A stretch of DNA of 64,000 nucleotides from Penicillus capitatus (lineage: Eukaryota; Chlorophyta), in the NCBI GenBank assembly GCA_965649825.1, contig OZ287712.1:310001-374000 (forward strand), given 5' to 3'. Positions within the stretch are counted from its first letter, which is position 1; every line of letters begins with the position of its first letter. Both the position numbers and the translations under genes were made by a program. The notes beneath the pieces are model-generated. The model did no database searches and was not told the origin of the DNA. It worked only from the letters and a program-made list of their open reading frames with translations. Below are positions 30,152 to 41,442 of the stretch, one piece after another.

Positions 30152-31527
30152 ATGGACCATGAGCATAATCGTAAAGGAGTTAGTTGGCTATCTAAAAAAC
30201 ACCGACAGAAACTCGCGGCGTCATTTCTCGGTGCTGCGCCCCTCTCGGATGATGTGACCTTTCGACTGCAATGGCTCCAAAACATACTGCTCAAGCATCT
30301 TCGGTGTCTAGTACGGCAAAGGCGACGACGCTTGTCGCAGATACGGTTTGACGACGCCGTAGTTGTTGCGCTACCGGTGGGCCAACATCAAGGTGCTATG
30401 TCGAGCCGCTTTTCTACTGATCCGTGGCTCGTCGATGCCTATCGGGCGTCGTGCACGCAAAAAGGTGCGACCACAGACGCGACAAACGAACGGGTTGTTC
30501 CGTTTCGAACAGGTCGCTTGCCGAAGAGATGGCTCGAGGAGCGACTGTTACAGATTCCACGACACCTTCGCGCCTTATCTCTCAGACTGACGCCGCAAGA
30601 GAGCGACGCCGCGCTTTCCCCGATCGAAATGCTCGCCATGATTTCCATCCTCTTTCGTCGCGAGCGCGCTCCAAATGATCGTCCACCTGAGATCCGGAAT
30701 CTCCAGACAGCGCTGCCACTGGCCGCAGCAATGACCGACAAACGACGTCGCGCGCCTTTCGTCATCCCCGGAATGCAGAAGAAGGCGGAGATCTCCTGCA
30801 GCAGCCCAACCGATCGACCAATCCCGATGCAGTCTCTGGAGATTGGCGGACCGGGAGTGACCACTGCCGTCGTGGAGGAATTGCTGTTCAGATGCATGGA
30901 GTTAAGTCAAGACTGCCAACTGAGAGATCTCGTCATCACCTACGTCCCAGAGTGGCCTACCAAACAAGGTACCCATCCACCTGGCGGTCGGACTGTCGAG
31001 GGGATCGCTCTCGTGATGGGGCAATGTCCAGATGTGGTGTCGTGTCTGTCATTGTGCGGACCGCTGAGGCGATCACTGAGGCGATTGGTGGTTGTGAACT
31101 GTCCGTCGTTTCGGATCACGTGCGAGTATGCGTGGGCGTTGTTCTTCGGCACGACGCCTCTTGAGCATCTCACTCTTCGCAACACAGGTGAATGCATGCC
31201 AGATGTGACAACACACATCTGCCTCTCCTGTCAGGCCTGGATGTGCATCAGCTGGCGACGCTCTGCGAGATCCTCTGCGACAACGAGACCCCGCAAGATC
31301 ACATGAGAGTCCTGAAATTGACGGCGACTGAGGCCGGACGCCCAACGGACGATGCGGCAGATCCGCTGTCGGACATAGAGTTTGTACACGTCAAACGATG
31401 TCTGTCAAAGCTGAGGAGGCTCGAATGCTTCGAAATGGATCGCCTCTGTCGAGGTCAGGAACTGGAACTGCAGCAAGTAGAGCCTGCCGCCGACCCCGTT
31501 CTCTCCCGGATGCTTGCTGTCTCGTAG
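30152..31527 (+). CDS. LRR/RNI-like repeat protein, first part of a probable longer gene
   Basis: ATG at 30152 (MDHEHNRKGVSWLSKKHRQ). A basic helical start leads into a repeat region with leucine-rich patterns: LRALSLRLTP, MQSLEIGGPG, CQLRDLVITYVP, LRRLVVVNCPSF and LEHLTLRNTG. A 47-nt intron (GTGAATG..CTGTCAG) after NTG joins LDVHQLATLCEILCDN and MRVLKLTATEA, extending the same repeat. The spacing resembles ribonuclease-inhibitor-like or F-box-associated LRRs, usually protein-interaction surfaces. The frame stops at 31525-31527. An intron near 31510-31610 may instead link it to the downstream acidic exon. No known ligand. Confidence 0.6.
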
Positions 31528-31800
31528 GAATGGTCTGCCCTCCACGGAACGGCGCCTTCGGTCGAGATTCCTCTCTTCGTTGGGACGGTTCGGCTCTCAC
31601 GATCCAATAGGTCCGCCTGCTGCAGCACGTGACCTCAAAACGTCCAGTTCTGCCGTCAGGGTGGCGGCGGATGTGTTGGAAAAGGATATCGACTTCGAGA
31701 CCCTTCCAGACCTCCAGACAATGTTGCCCGCCCAGCCTCCGTGCCCTGCTCTCTCTTCATGTAAGCATAGCACGGCAGATCGCGCTCGGGAAATGAGTGA

Positions 31801-33090
31801 ATGCGTTTAGATCGAACTTTTCGTGTGAACAAGACGTCGGCGACGACCAGGTCGGGTGCTGCGTCTTTTCAGATTCAGAAGCCCTTGCTGGGAAGAAAAC
31901 TGCGGCAGAGGACACTCCTGGAGGACCAAAGAGCGGCCAACGGCCGAAGAGGGGATGCAGAGACTGCGTTGTCTATCGCCGAGAAGCTCTGGAAGCGGTT
32001 TCAGCCGCCAGCACAATCGCTGCGCGCCTTGTCCGATCCACATTCGATTTCTACCGATTCGCCGAGATTTCCCAAAAAACGAGATCGGCAAAGAGATGGT
32101 CTCTTCGGTCGCACGCGGCAGAGATCCAAGCCACTGGAGTGTTACTTTCATTCGCTTGACGGCGACATCGAGGAGGAGACAGATGGGCAAAGCAGCCCTT
32201 CCTTGGATGACGATGCGGAACCGAGAAAGGGACCCAAGTTCAAACGCGTCTACTCGCCTAATCCGACGCAGATCGATCCAGCGATGATGGCATCGACGTC
32301 GCAGCGCTCACCGGCGGTGCCCCGAGGCAGAGGTGCCAGAGAGAGGTTTGTCTGCGAGGATGTCTTGGACAGGGACGACGACGACCTGGACTTGGAAAAC
32401 GAGAAGCTCTACGGTCCACCTCCCGGAGGCCGAACCGTCGAACTGCAAGGAATGGAGAAGGATGCCGGTACAGTGCCCTCTCGCTTGGACCGGGATCGTT
32501 TATGTGGGTTTGCGTCAGATCTCATGGGGTACTTCTCGGATGGATTCATCCGTCCGGATGACGAACTCGTCTACACGACCAGCGCCTCAGACGAGGTACA
32601 CTCTGACTCCTGGGTCAGTAAGATGACAGCCTTTCTGGTTCAGGAGATCGAACAAGATCTGGAGGTTCTGTGCCGAAGAGGTCGTCGGATGATTACCCTG
32701 GCACCCAGCAACTCGGAATCGAGCTCTCCTTCCGAGGACGGGGTGGGAGAAGTGAGCGAGATGCACGTGGCAGAGGAGACGATTCTGGTGAAGTGTGATG
32801 GAAAAGTGGACAGGAAGGATGATGACAGCGGACAGCGATCATCTCGCAAGCAGATCAGCCTCAGCGCTCTGGAGAAAGAGCTCAAGGAACTCGAACCGTT
32901 CTACTACGACAGAAACAGGCAAAAGTACAAACCAGGGCAGTTCTTCGAACTCGAAGCGCAGTCAAACCACACGCAAGGCGTCACCCTACGAAGCGGTCGA
33001 CACGTTGTGCATTCGGACGCAGCTTCAGAAGGGCATCTAGCTTCGACCCAAGACCCTGTGCAGTGTACACACCCATCGAGTGACGAATAG
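31801..33090 (+). CDS. Acidic, low-complexity protein region, unrecognised; probably a 3' exon of the preceding gene
   Basis: A long open frame rich in Asp, Glu, Ser and Arg, including DRDDDDLDLENEKLYGPPPGG, a weakly helical centre (SKMTAFLVQEIEQDLEVL) and ALEKELKELEPFYYDR near the end; TAA/TAG at about 33088. A canonical intron just upstream (GTAAGC at about 31759 to TTTAG at 31810) joins an exon with VRVAADVLEKDIDFETLP to YRTFRVNK. The ATG at 31801 is therefore probably inside that intron and not the true start. No recognised domain. Confidence 0.5.
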   Translation: MRLDRTFRVNKTSATTRSGAASFQIQKPLLGRKLRQRTLLEDQRAANGRRGDAETALSIAEKLWKRFQPPAQSLRALSDPHSISTDSPRFPKKRDRQRDGLFGRTRQRSKPLECYFHSLDGDIEEETDGQSSPSLDDDAEPRKGPKFKRVYSPNPTQIDPAMMASTSQRSPAVPRGRGARERFVCEDVLDRDDDDLDLENEKLYGPPPGGRTVELQGMEKDAGTVPSRLDRDRLCGFASDLMGYFSDGFIRPDDELVYTTSASDEVHSDSWVSKMTAFLVQEIEQDLEVLCRRGRRMITLAPSNSESSSPSEDGVGEVSEMHVAEETILVKCDGKVDRKDDDSGQRSSRKQISLSALEKELKELEPFYYDRNRQKYKPGQFFELEAQSNHTQGVTLRSGRHVVHSDAASEGHLASTQDPVQCTHPSSDE

Positions 33091-33655
33091 ATTGTCTCAG
33101 GTTTAGGAGGACGCACTAGAGCGGAGTGTGGAGAGGCCTGGTCACGAGATGGCAGATCGGCAGCGAGAGGAGACTCCGATTCTGCAATGGTCTGAATTCT
33201 TGGTGCCGAGTGTCGGTGGCGTCAGCAACGAAGGTGCGTGGTGCCAATCTGTCCGGCTTTTCTGTTGCATTGAGATGTGTCTGCATTTCTAGAGCGGCAG
33301 CATGATCGTGAGAAGAAGGAGAAGCCATCTCCTGTGCCAGCGCAGCGCCGTCGAGGACCGAGAGAACTTCAACAGCTACAGTTCTGGTCGTGGGATCAGT
33401 TAAGACACTCAATGGCACGTCTTTGGAGAAGACACGTGTGTTTGTTTAGGCGTTTTGAGGAATTCCCACCGAATGAACGCATGTACTTCAGCCGATCGAC
33501 CCGGCGAACGGCGAAAAACGCAAGATCGGATGTGCCAGAAGCCCGTCATTAGAGTCTCGAGTTCATCACAGCTACCCATCCATCCACCCTCTTCCGTTAT
33601 CCGAATAACCGGCAAACACGTGACGCGTGCTAGGGCCTCTGTGCCAGACCGTTTG
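33091..33655. other. Intergenic, no recognisable gene
   Basis: Contains short frames on both strands without motifs. It should include the 3' ends of the two convergent neighbouring transcripts. Confidence 0.35.
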
Positions 33656-35734
33656 TCAAGACGATAACGCTTCTTGGTCGTTTGATGGGACGGGCATTCC
33701 TGTAAAGAGCTCGAACTGTCTCCGAGCTTGTTGCACGAACATGCCAAGGCCGCTGGCGCTGCAGCATCCCACTTCAGCCGCTTCTCTCAGCAGTCTGGTC
33801 TCCCGTGGTGTATAGACAGCGTCGAATACGAGCTTGAAGTTCTTTAGGGCGTCCTGGGGAACGGCAGTGGTATCTTCATTCGGCTCCATCCCCAGAGACG
33901 TCCCGTTTGCCAACACATCGGCCTTGATCTTGCCGCTCTGTAGATCTTCCATCGATGCCACACTACCGTTAGGTATACTGTCTGCCAGATGCTGTGCTTT
34001 TTCGAAAGTTCTGTTACACACCGTCACATATGCTCCTCTGCGAAAAAGTCAAGTATAAGGGACGACAGATCGGAGGAGCTGATGCATCGAAACCTCAGGG
34101 ACCCGCCGAAGGCCAAGGCTTTGGAAACACCGCCGGCTCCAACAACGACCATTGTCTTGCCCTCTAGCGTCCCGTTCTGTGCATCCATTTCCTCCAACCC
34201 GTCCTCTATGATATCCATCGCTGCCAAGCAGTCCGTGTTCCATGCTGCAGACATCCATCGCTGTCGGAACACAAGAGATCAGGAGTGCGTGCGACCATCG
34301 AATGTTCCGTCATCCTGTCGGATGAGCGTGTTGCAGGCGCCTGTTCCGGCAGCCACTTCATCCAGCTTATGCGCCGCTTTGAACGCCGATTCCTGCACAG
34401 GATGCCTTCCTCTTGCATCTAAGGCTGAATGGCGGCGTCACTTTGTGAGGAACGGTCACACTGTACCCAGCGAATTCGGGATCGGCATGAAAGGTTTCCA
34501 CAAAATGCCCAAAATCGTCGACCAACAGAGGGAGATAGACCGCATCGTATCCTGCCAGTTTGTCAAAGAGATGGTTGAGAGGCGCGTAGATCGGCAGGAC
34601 CTGTCGCTTCAAAGCATCTGTTGTGGTAGAGTGGACCTTTGCTGTGGGCAATTGGCTTGCCGATCACGCCATAGATCTTTGTCGACGGTTTGATGTGGTG
34701 CACACGATACATCCTCCTCAACGATTCGATCGTCGGTTGACCGGGAGCGCTCTCGTGGCCAGAACTCAAAGCGCCAAAGGTCAAGAACCCGCCATACTTA
34801 GGCGCCAGGACGCGCGTCATCAGACCCCTTTCGCCCATGCCGATAACAATCGCCGGCTCTGTTCCGATGCGCTCACAGAGAACCCGCCATCCTTGCTGAA
34901 AACAATACACCTACCTGTTTGTCGCTTGAGGACCGTGAGCAGTCGATGGCACTCCGTGATGTCGCACACCGTCGTCGCCACCTTGGCGATGTCGGCTCCC
35001 GCGTCCCTCATGCGCTGCAGCAGCGTCATCAGCTCCTCCAAACTCGGCGTCGATTCGAAATCGTGGTGCGAGAAGATGAACGCCGTGTTCGTTGTTCGAT
35101 TCGGATCGGCGGAGAAAAACGCGTCGGCCGCCTTGAATTCGATATCGACGAAGGGCGCCCCCATCTCGGCGGCTGCTCTCAGTGTCGACAGCCGCTTTTC
35201 CTCATCTCCATCATATCGACCACTAACCCAAGACCTCGACCAAACTCGCCTTCCGTTCGGGCCTTACCCTTCCCACGTCGGACGATAGGTGACGATGAAC
35301 GGGATATCGACATCCCTCAAGAGGCTCTTGAGATCCTGCGGCGGCTGAAACTCCTCCAGGAAATCGAGGCGGAATTCCACACAGTCGGCTCCCAGCTGCT
35401 TCGCTCTGTTCAACTGGCGTCGCGCTTCGTCCACCGTCGTCGCAGTAATGCTTGTGCAGATACCTCCTTCAAACGGACGCTTTCCTTCGATCGTGGTCGC
35501 CGTCTGGATTCGTGTGTTCTCCGACGCCCTCTTCGCCCGCACCATCAATCGCTTTGCAAACACCGACGATCGTTTTCCGATCTCCTCGACACTTTTGCCC
35601 CGGCGCCGCGTCTGGACCGTCCACCTGAACTCGACTGCTCCTCTCGTTCGTCGCCGCACGTGGGATCCCGGAAAACGACAGACCGGTGCAAGCAAGGCGC
35701 ACCGTGTCGTACGCGTGATTCTTGGTTCAAACAT
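33656..35734 (-). CDS. Bifunctional 3-dehydroquinate dehydratase (type I) / shikimate dehydrogenase
   Basis: Catalyses steps 3 and 4 of the shikimate pathway. Domain 1 has ICTSITATTVDEA, CVEFRLDFL, FIVTYRPTWEGG|RYDGDE (joined over an intron starting GTAAGG), FVDIEFKAAD, FIFSHHDF (catalytic His), ADIAKVATT (Schiff-base Lys), and VIGMGERGLMTRVL. A linker with SAPGQPTIESL leads into domain 2: IYGVIGKPIAHSKGP, YSVTVPHK (catalytic Lys), GTGACNTLIR, WNTDCLAAM, the nucleotide loop VVVGAGGVSKAL, VCNRT, DVLANGTSLGM and a QARRQFELFTG helix. Six or more introns all restore the conserved frame with GT..AG ends. The first in-frame ATG is 35734; the amino terminus is Arg-rich (MFEPRITRTTRCALLAP), possibly an organelle signal. 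All key residues are intact. Confidence 0.93.
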
Positions 35735-37024
35735 GCGGACGATGGTGGATGAGTGGTGGGATTTCACTTAGAAAAGAAATGCAAACGCGAATGCGATCGA
35801 CGATGCATCCGCCTCCTTCCGCGAGTCCATCCAGACAGAGTCGTCTTCTATTCGACATCGTGTGGCATCGATGCTCTTCATCTTGTGATCCCAACAGCAA
35901 CGTGCCCAGCGTCAAAGATACGAGACGGTTGGGAGTGATAGCCGCTACGAATAGAAAACGAGAGGAAGGCGATTCAGTGGGCCACAAAGCGCGTATTCGA
36001 CAGGAGAAGGCGCAACGCTAGAAAGAGAAGAAGAAGGTCCGCCGCCACGCCGAACGCCATGTCCTCCAGGCTGATGCGGTACTCGTGGTGTGGCAGCGTC
36101 GAAAATTCGCGGTCAAGATAAGATATCCTGCCCGACAGCACTTGGCAAACGCACGCAAGAGATACAAGGGCCAATTTATCAGCAATAAAGTGACGGTGGA
36201 GGACACAACGGGGAGCTCTCAGGCATGAATGATGATCTCTTGTCGCCGTACCGGGCACAACCTTCCCCTCGCAGCTTCTCTCCCTTAGCCCTAACTGAGC
36301 AAGAGACTTCTTTGGTTTTGCAATGCATTCTTCGCCTCTGTTTTCCGCAGCCAATTGCAATGTACGTATCTTTCTTGCCTCAGCTCCTAGTCGTCAGTCA
36401 TACTATACTTGTGTCTTTAATTTCTAACGCAGACTTCGAATGCTGACGCTGATCCTGTTAAGAGCCTTGCATTTCATGGCTGAGCAGAGTACGTATCCGC
36501 GTCTGAGACACTCTTGACAACATATATTCTTTGTGTACGACGCATGGCACTCCGTGACAAAAACGACGGAATTGGTGGCTCGAACTCGTCATCGTCGTCA
36601 ATACTGACGAGAGCGGCCAAAAGCAGTTCCCTTCGTTCTTCCCAAAACTCGGTGGCGCTCTGCAAGACTCAGCGAATTTCGTCGGCGTATGGAGGCCGCA
36701 ATCATCTTCCTTTTCCTTATGCGCCATGTCGTAGCGCAAAACGTTCACATGAAAAAGCTTCTCACGGACGAGACCCTGTATGTGCACGACCGTGCGTCTA
36801 TAGGGTGTTCACAGACGTCGCGTTCGGTATCGGACCCTGAACAGCATACGTGTGTTCTTCTTGTGGTGCGATCAGCCGACCGGTTTATCGCTAATCAAAT
36901 TCGGCGTTTTTGAATGACTTCGACAACCAGTGAATGCATGTCGATCGAAATAGGGACACAACTCAAATCGCATGCGTGTTTGCACGAAACTGATTGACTA
37001 AGCAACGGTCATCGAACAGTTCGT
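35735..37024. other. Unassigned region with a weak hydrophobic ORF and a possible transposase-like fragment
   Basis: Minus 36360-35974 encodes a frame ending with MAFGVAADLLLLFLALRLLL, a possible membrane segment with no other support. Minus 36665-36474 encodes EFWEERRELLLAALVSIDDDDEFE, reminiscent of the amino terminus of PIF/Harbinger-type transposases. It is short and ends without a DDE domain. Confidence 0.25.
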
Positions 37025-38616
37025 TGCTTCGTTTCTGGCCAACCTTGCCGAAATGTTGTAAATTGTAACACAAGGTGTCCATTTACGCGTGTCATTAAGA
37101 AACGTACGTAGATTGTTCGGCAGAAGACAGTTGCGCCGCAGTCCTTCATGGCTGAAAACGCCGTCAACGAATTCTCTCAGCAGGTGGTTTCGGAATGGAG
37201 AGCGAACCACCTCAGCGAAAGCCTCATCTTCTCCCCACTCTCCATCGCCATGTGCTTTCTGCTCGTCTATCATGGCGCTGCCGGGAAGACCAAGTTAGAA
37301 ATCGAGGACCTCTTCGGATTTGACGTACGCTTTCCGTTATACAGCAACGACGTCTTCATGATTATGCGTTTAGGACAAGCGCGAGAAGCGTCGCCTTTCA
37401 GACAAGATGGACGACTACAGCAGACACTCCGCCGCCAAGATGGCAAATCGCGTGTACGTGGAAGAGGAGTTGAAAATCAAAAATCGCTTTGTCCGGGACG
37501 TCGGTCGTGACAACCTCGAGCACGTCGATTTCGTTCACGGATACGATGCCGTTGGACGCGACATCAATGCATGGGTGGCAGAAAAAACGGAGGGGATGAT
37601 TCCAGAGATCATTTCACCTGGCGTACTTGATGCTAACACGGCCTTGGTGGCTGTCAACGCCCTCTACTTCAAGGACAAGTGGCAGACACAATTCTCCCCA
37701 CAGGACACTGCCGACGGCATCTTTCACGGGGTTGGTGGAGACCAGACCGTGCCTTTCATGATGCTTCGCCACAAGGAAATCCTTCTAAAAAGGGTTTGGG
37801 CATTGGACAGTATGCTTTTCAAACTGCCGTACGACGGAGGCGAGTTTTCGATGTACGTGTTGTTACCCGACAAGAAAGATGGATGGAAGAAAGCGGAGAA
37901 GAACCTTGCATCCGAGATAGATTCTCTCTTCCGGGGTGGATTCTATTCAAGCTTCGTGGGGATGTTCAAAATCCCCAAGTGGGAATTGGAGCTGTCGCTC
38001 GAAGGACTGGAAGAAATTCTGCACAGTCTGGGATTGACTACCGCGTTCGGCGAAGATGCAAACTTCACAGGCATCATAGACTATCCTCCCCTTGCCATAT
38101 CGAATGTTCTTCACAAGGCCAAGATCGTTGTGGATGAAGAGGTGGGTATGAGAGTTGACTATTCTTTGCTTCTAATGGCGTGTGTCGTTGAAGGGCACAA
38201 AAGCGGCAGCGTCAACAGGGTTACGCGCTGTACCGCTGACGATGCCGCCTGACTACTATGTGGATCGCCCCTTTATCTACTTTATCGTCGACGAGAAGGA
38301 TGCGACGATTCTCTTCCAAGGGACACAGACCCGCTTCCCGACAACACAGACCAGTATCCCGAAAACACGTGTTGGTCGAAGGAAAAGGCACAGAAGAAGA
38401 GTCCATCCGCCAACATCTCCGCCGTTTGTTCCAGTTTTCTAAATTCTGCCGCTGTCTCTCAGTAAGACAGATCGCATAGATGAGTGACTGACTCTCTATT
38501 CGGAGGTCGAACTCTCGGGAAACATCAGATTGAGGAATGAACGTCTGGCAAACCTGTTTGGTATCGTTGCCCGTTGAACGAACAGCCGAATGATGCTTGT
38601 GTCAAGTCATCTTTGT
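37025..38616. repeat. Inverted segmental duplication, copy 1 (serpin unit)
   Basis: Homologous in inverse orientation to 62323-63906. Similarity begins at GCTTCGTTTCTGGCCAA upstream of the gene and ends near GTCATCTTTGT downstream, so about 120 bp of promoter side and about 170 bp of 3' flank were copied with the gene. Confidence 0.9.
37148..38442 (+). CDS. Serpin (serine protease inhibitor), copy 1, bait AVPL-TMPP
   Basis: Three exons (37148-37324, 37374-38141, 38194-38442) give 397 residues. No signal peptide, so it is probably intracellular. The serpin fold is complete: NEFSQQVV, IFSPLSIAMCFLLVYHGA, AKMANRVYVEEE, INAWVAEKTEGMIPEII, LVAVNALYFKDKWQTQF, then VPFMMLRHKE, FSMYVLLPDKK, FKIPKWELE, ISNVLHKAKIVVDEE, the hinge GTKAAAST, and DRPFIYFIVDEKDATILFQG. 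The hinge sequence is of the inhibitory type. Intron 2 (38142-38193) sits precisely between VDEE and the hinge Gly. The predicted P4-P4' is AVPL|TMPP with P1 Leu, suggesting chymotrypsin- or elastase-like targets. A basic C-terminal extension (RVGRRKRHRRR) follows. Close twin at 62493-63784. Confidence 0.93.
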
Positions 38617-38697
38617 CTTGTACGTGACGCTTAACGAATCAAGACGTCCAGTACATCTTTTCTCTTTGTTCGAATCAAACAAGAGTCTTAAAAAAAT

Positions 38698-39007
38698 GAT
38701 ACTACTCAAGGGAGAATGTCGACTGTTTCAGTTCGGCTTGTCGAAGAAGGAATTTCACCATCGAGACGGCAGAAAGAAACGCAATGCATTCACAGATTTG
38801 CTTCGCGATTGGAGACGAGCGTCTGGCGTCGTCGCAGAGAATCGAACCGCTGAAGAGATAGCGACTTTCTTAACGATAATGGGAACAGGCGAATGCAATT
38901 CGACACTTCGAGAGAGGACTCGTCTTCGTATCGAACAATCTTTACAAAAACGTATGCCAACGATCGTTATCCCTTCTCTTTCTCGTGGTCGGGTACCCTA
39001 TCTGTAA
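38698..39007 (+). pseudogene. Possible PIF/Harbinger-like transposase N-terminal fragment
   Basis: The frame contains FTDLLRDWRRAS, a spacer, then RTAEEIATFLTIMGTGECN and LRERTRLRIEQSL. This resembles the conserved block that precedes the DDE nuclease of Harbinger transposases (an EE.va.FL..lg pattern followed by an ERF-type helix). The catalytic domain is absent and the frame stops at 39005-39007. The similarity is weak; it could be an unrelated small protein. Confidence 0.25.
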
Positions 39008-39727
39008 CGTAGCGTACTTTGCGGGTTCGTTGTATTTAAACGGAGTCGACTTCTTAGTCTCTGATAGACGCATTTGGCCTGCAGGACGCTTTTCGTTTGT
39101 GTATGAGCCGCCATCGACGCAAAAGCGGCAGGACTCTAAGAGAATCTGACACTTTGAGACGGTGAGTTGTTGAAGGAGTGTCTTCTAGGTCGGACAAAGG
39201 ACCGATTCAGCTCATTAACGAAGTCTCCGCTTTCGCATTCCCTCGTCAGAAGACGGAAATGTTTACGCCTGGTACGACGCGTTTGACAAGACTTGTGACA
39301 TAAAGCTGCTAACCGCAGAACGACACGCTTCTTTACGTCACATCCCTTCGCACACGTGGCAGATGGCTGGTCGTCCGGCGTTGTAAGTTTGAAGGAAAAA
39401 GGCGGACGGGGACAGTTTTACGTTGTGAACTTCTCTTTCCATTCGCCGGCATCGGTATTCGGATCTCAAATTCGTGCAAGTTTTGTTTCGGTCGAGCTTC
39501 TGCTTGTCGCTTTTGAAGTTCTGCGTCCCGCATCGTCGAGGACTGAGTCGGTAAATGGCATTACCGCAAATACATTACGCATACGAACTGCGAAGAGGTT
39601 CGCCGTCGTCCAATGAACAGGACTCCCATGTAATACACGTACAGGTGAGAGAAACTAGTTATACAGCCAGAGAGACAATCTTTGGCAGTTCTCGGGAGAA
39701 AAAGCAACAAGTCTAACGTTTCCGCCT

Positions 39728-40429
39728 ATGCGCACGAATGGAAGAATCGTTCTCTGCGGGACAAGTGAAATCGTGAAGGAAATCCATGACTGCATAGTGA
39801 AGGTGACGATCGAGGGGCTTGAGCTTCCAGAAGAGGTGGGATATGCATTGAAAAAGAATATGGACGAAGCAGCAGATAAAGACAGACTAATACAAGAGCT
39901 GACAGAACGCTTAAAAGCATTAAGAGAGTTGTTGGAGATGCTGAGAAAGCGAGATCGGACTGAGAGATGTCAGGAACTAACCTCTCAGCTAAACGATACG
40001 AAGGAAACGTTTTGCACTTCGTCAGTAAAGTACGAGGAATTGACATCAAACTTTAAAGAGCTGGAGGAAGCACTTGTAACGCAGATGCAGCAGCACTTCG
40101 CACAGGAAGCCAGATGGAAAGAACAACTCGAAGATATGCAAGATGACGCGAAAAGGGCAGCGATGGAATTGCAAGAAAAAGGTAAAAACATGTCCAAACT
40201 GCAGAACGAACTCTCTGAATGCCAAAGCGTTATCTACCTCCGCGACGAAGAGATCCGTGTCCTCGAACACGCGCTGCAGATTCGCCGAATCCGTACGTCA
40301 GTCAGTGCCTCGCGTCATACGCTGTTCGCATGCAGCGATCAATGCGACCTGGACCTCAGCCGATTCGAACAAAACCAAATAACAACGCATATCCTTAAAG
40401 TCCATGGCGTCGTCTTCGTTAACGCATAG
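39728..40429 (+). CDS. Coiled-coil protein, unrecognised
   Basis: A 233-residue open frame from ATG 39728. Residues about 45-185 have strong heptad-type coiled-coil character (RLIQELTERLKALRELLEML; ELEEALVTQMQQHFAQEARW; MELQEKGKNMSKLQNELSEC). The ends are not obviously structured. No known domain. It overlaps the start of the next open frame by 26 bases, so the exact 3' end may involve an unseen intron. Confidence 0.5.
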   Translation: MRTNGRIVLCGTSEIVKEIHDCIVKVTIEGLELPEEVGYALKKNMDEAADKDRLIQELTERLKALRELLEMLRKRDRTERCQELTSQLNDTKETFCTSSVKYEELTSNFKELEEALVTQMQQHFAQEARWKEQLEDMQDDAKRAAMELQEKGKNMSKLQNELSECQSVIYLRDEEIRVLEHALQIRRIRTSVSASRHTLFACSDQCDLDLSRFEQNQITTHILKVHGVVFVNA

Positions 40430-40880
40430 CGTCTTCACGGCCCTTTTCGTTTTGAAAACACGCAATCGGGTCATTGGGTCCGTGGACGAGATGGTTAAAT
40501 GGCATTCCATACGTCGGCTGTATAAACAGAGCTATCCCCTACAGACGGTGCTTATTGCACGGCACGTTGCCACAGCCTTCATTTCTGACGGACTCTTTAC
40601 CCGAAGCCTTTTTTCACTTCTCCGCAACGAAACGATGATACTCGAGGCCATCAATTTTCTCTTCTTTCTCCTCAGCGTTGCCTTCCTCGCCGTGAGCGTC
40701 AGCTCCAGGGTACGAAGGGAGTACGAAATCTTGACAGCTATGGATGGTCATGATATCGAAGACTCCAGCGCCGGCGAATCTTTACTTAGCGTAAGTACTC
40801 GGCAAACGTCCCGTTCTCGCTCCTCAGAAAGGTCAACTGTAGACAAAGACATACGTCTCTTCCTCTACCGATGTCGGTAG
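40404..40880 (+). CDS. Small single-pass membrane protein candidate, unrecognised
   Basis: 158 codons with one strong hydrophobic segment (EAINFLFFLLSVAFLAVSVSS, residues about 80-100) and a Ser/Arg-rich tail. The frame overlaps the coiled-coil ORF end. No family recognised; it may be a spurious frame. Confidence 0.3.
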   Translation: MASSSLTHSVFTALFVLKTRNRVIGSVDEMVKWHSIRRLYKQSYPLQTVLIARHVATAFISDGLFTRSLFSLLRNETMILEAINFLFFLLSVAFLAVSVSSRVRREYEILTAMDGHDIEDSSAGESLLSVSTRQTSRSRSSERSTVDKDIRLFLYRCR

Positions 40881-41442
40881 AAACGGTTACAGCGCGGGTC
40901 GTGTTGGACTGGAGTGTTGCTGAAAGAGAACAAACGTGTCGAAAACGAATGCTGCTCGCACGGAACATCAAGGGGTTTTGGCGGCGGCGGCGGCGGCGGG
41001 TCACCCATAAGGCTCGTGTTGTGACATATTGGTGTATGTACGACAAGACCAGGGTGACGGTAATTCTGATTTTGGAATGAAAATCGGCGAAACGTCCGAC
41101 GCGTTCTTCGTTCGATCGGCTCGGCAGAATCTGCCTTCTGCCTTGGAGATATGTCACGGCGTTCCCTAAGAAACGCAGCCATGGAAAGAGAACGGCAAAA
41201 AGGCCATTGCCACGTCGTCCACACCTCGCTGCGCAATCCCTTTACTCCGATTCGATGCATCCCCGACTAAAGGAGTGAAGGCAAAACATAAGACCGACCG
41301 AAACGGCGGCTTGGACGCGCGAATGGCGTCCTAACGCTTCGGCCTTTGTACACAAGCGAGAGAATACTGTGCGACGTCGTTGCCGAGCGTTGTTGAGTAT
41401 GATGCGACAGGTGCGGTGCGGCAATGGCACTGCTCGCGAGAG
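40881..41442. other. Intergenic with a GGC microsatellite
   Basis: Holds (GGC)n at 40979-40999 and no convincing gene. The right end should carry the CYB561D promoter. Confidence 0.4.
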
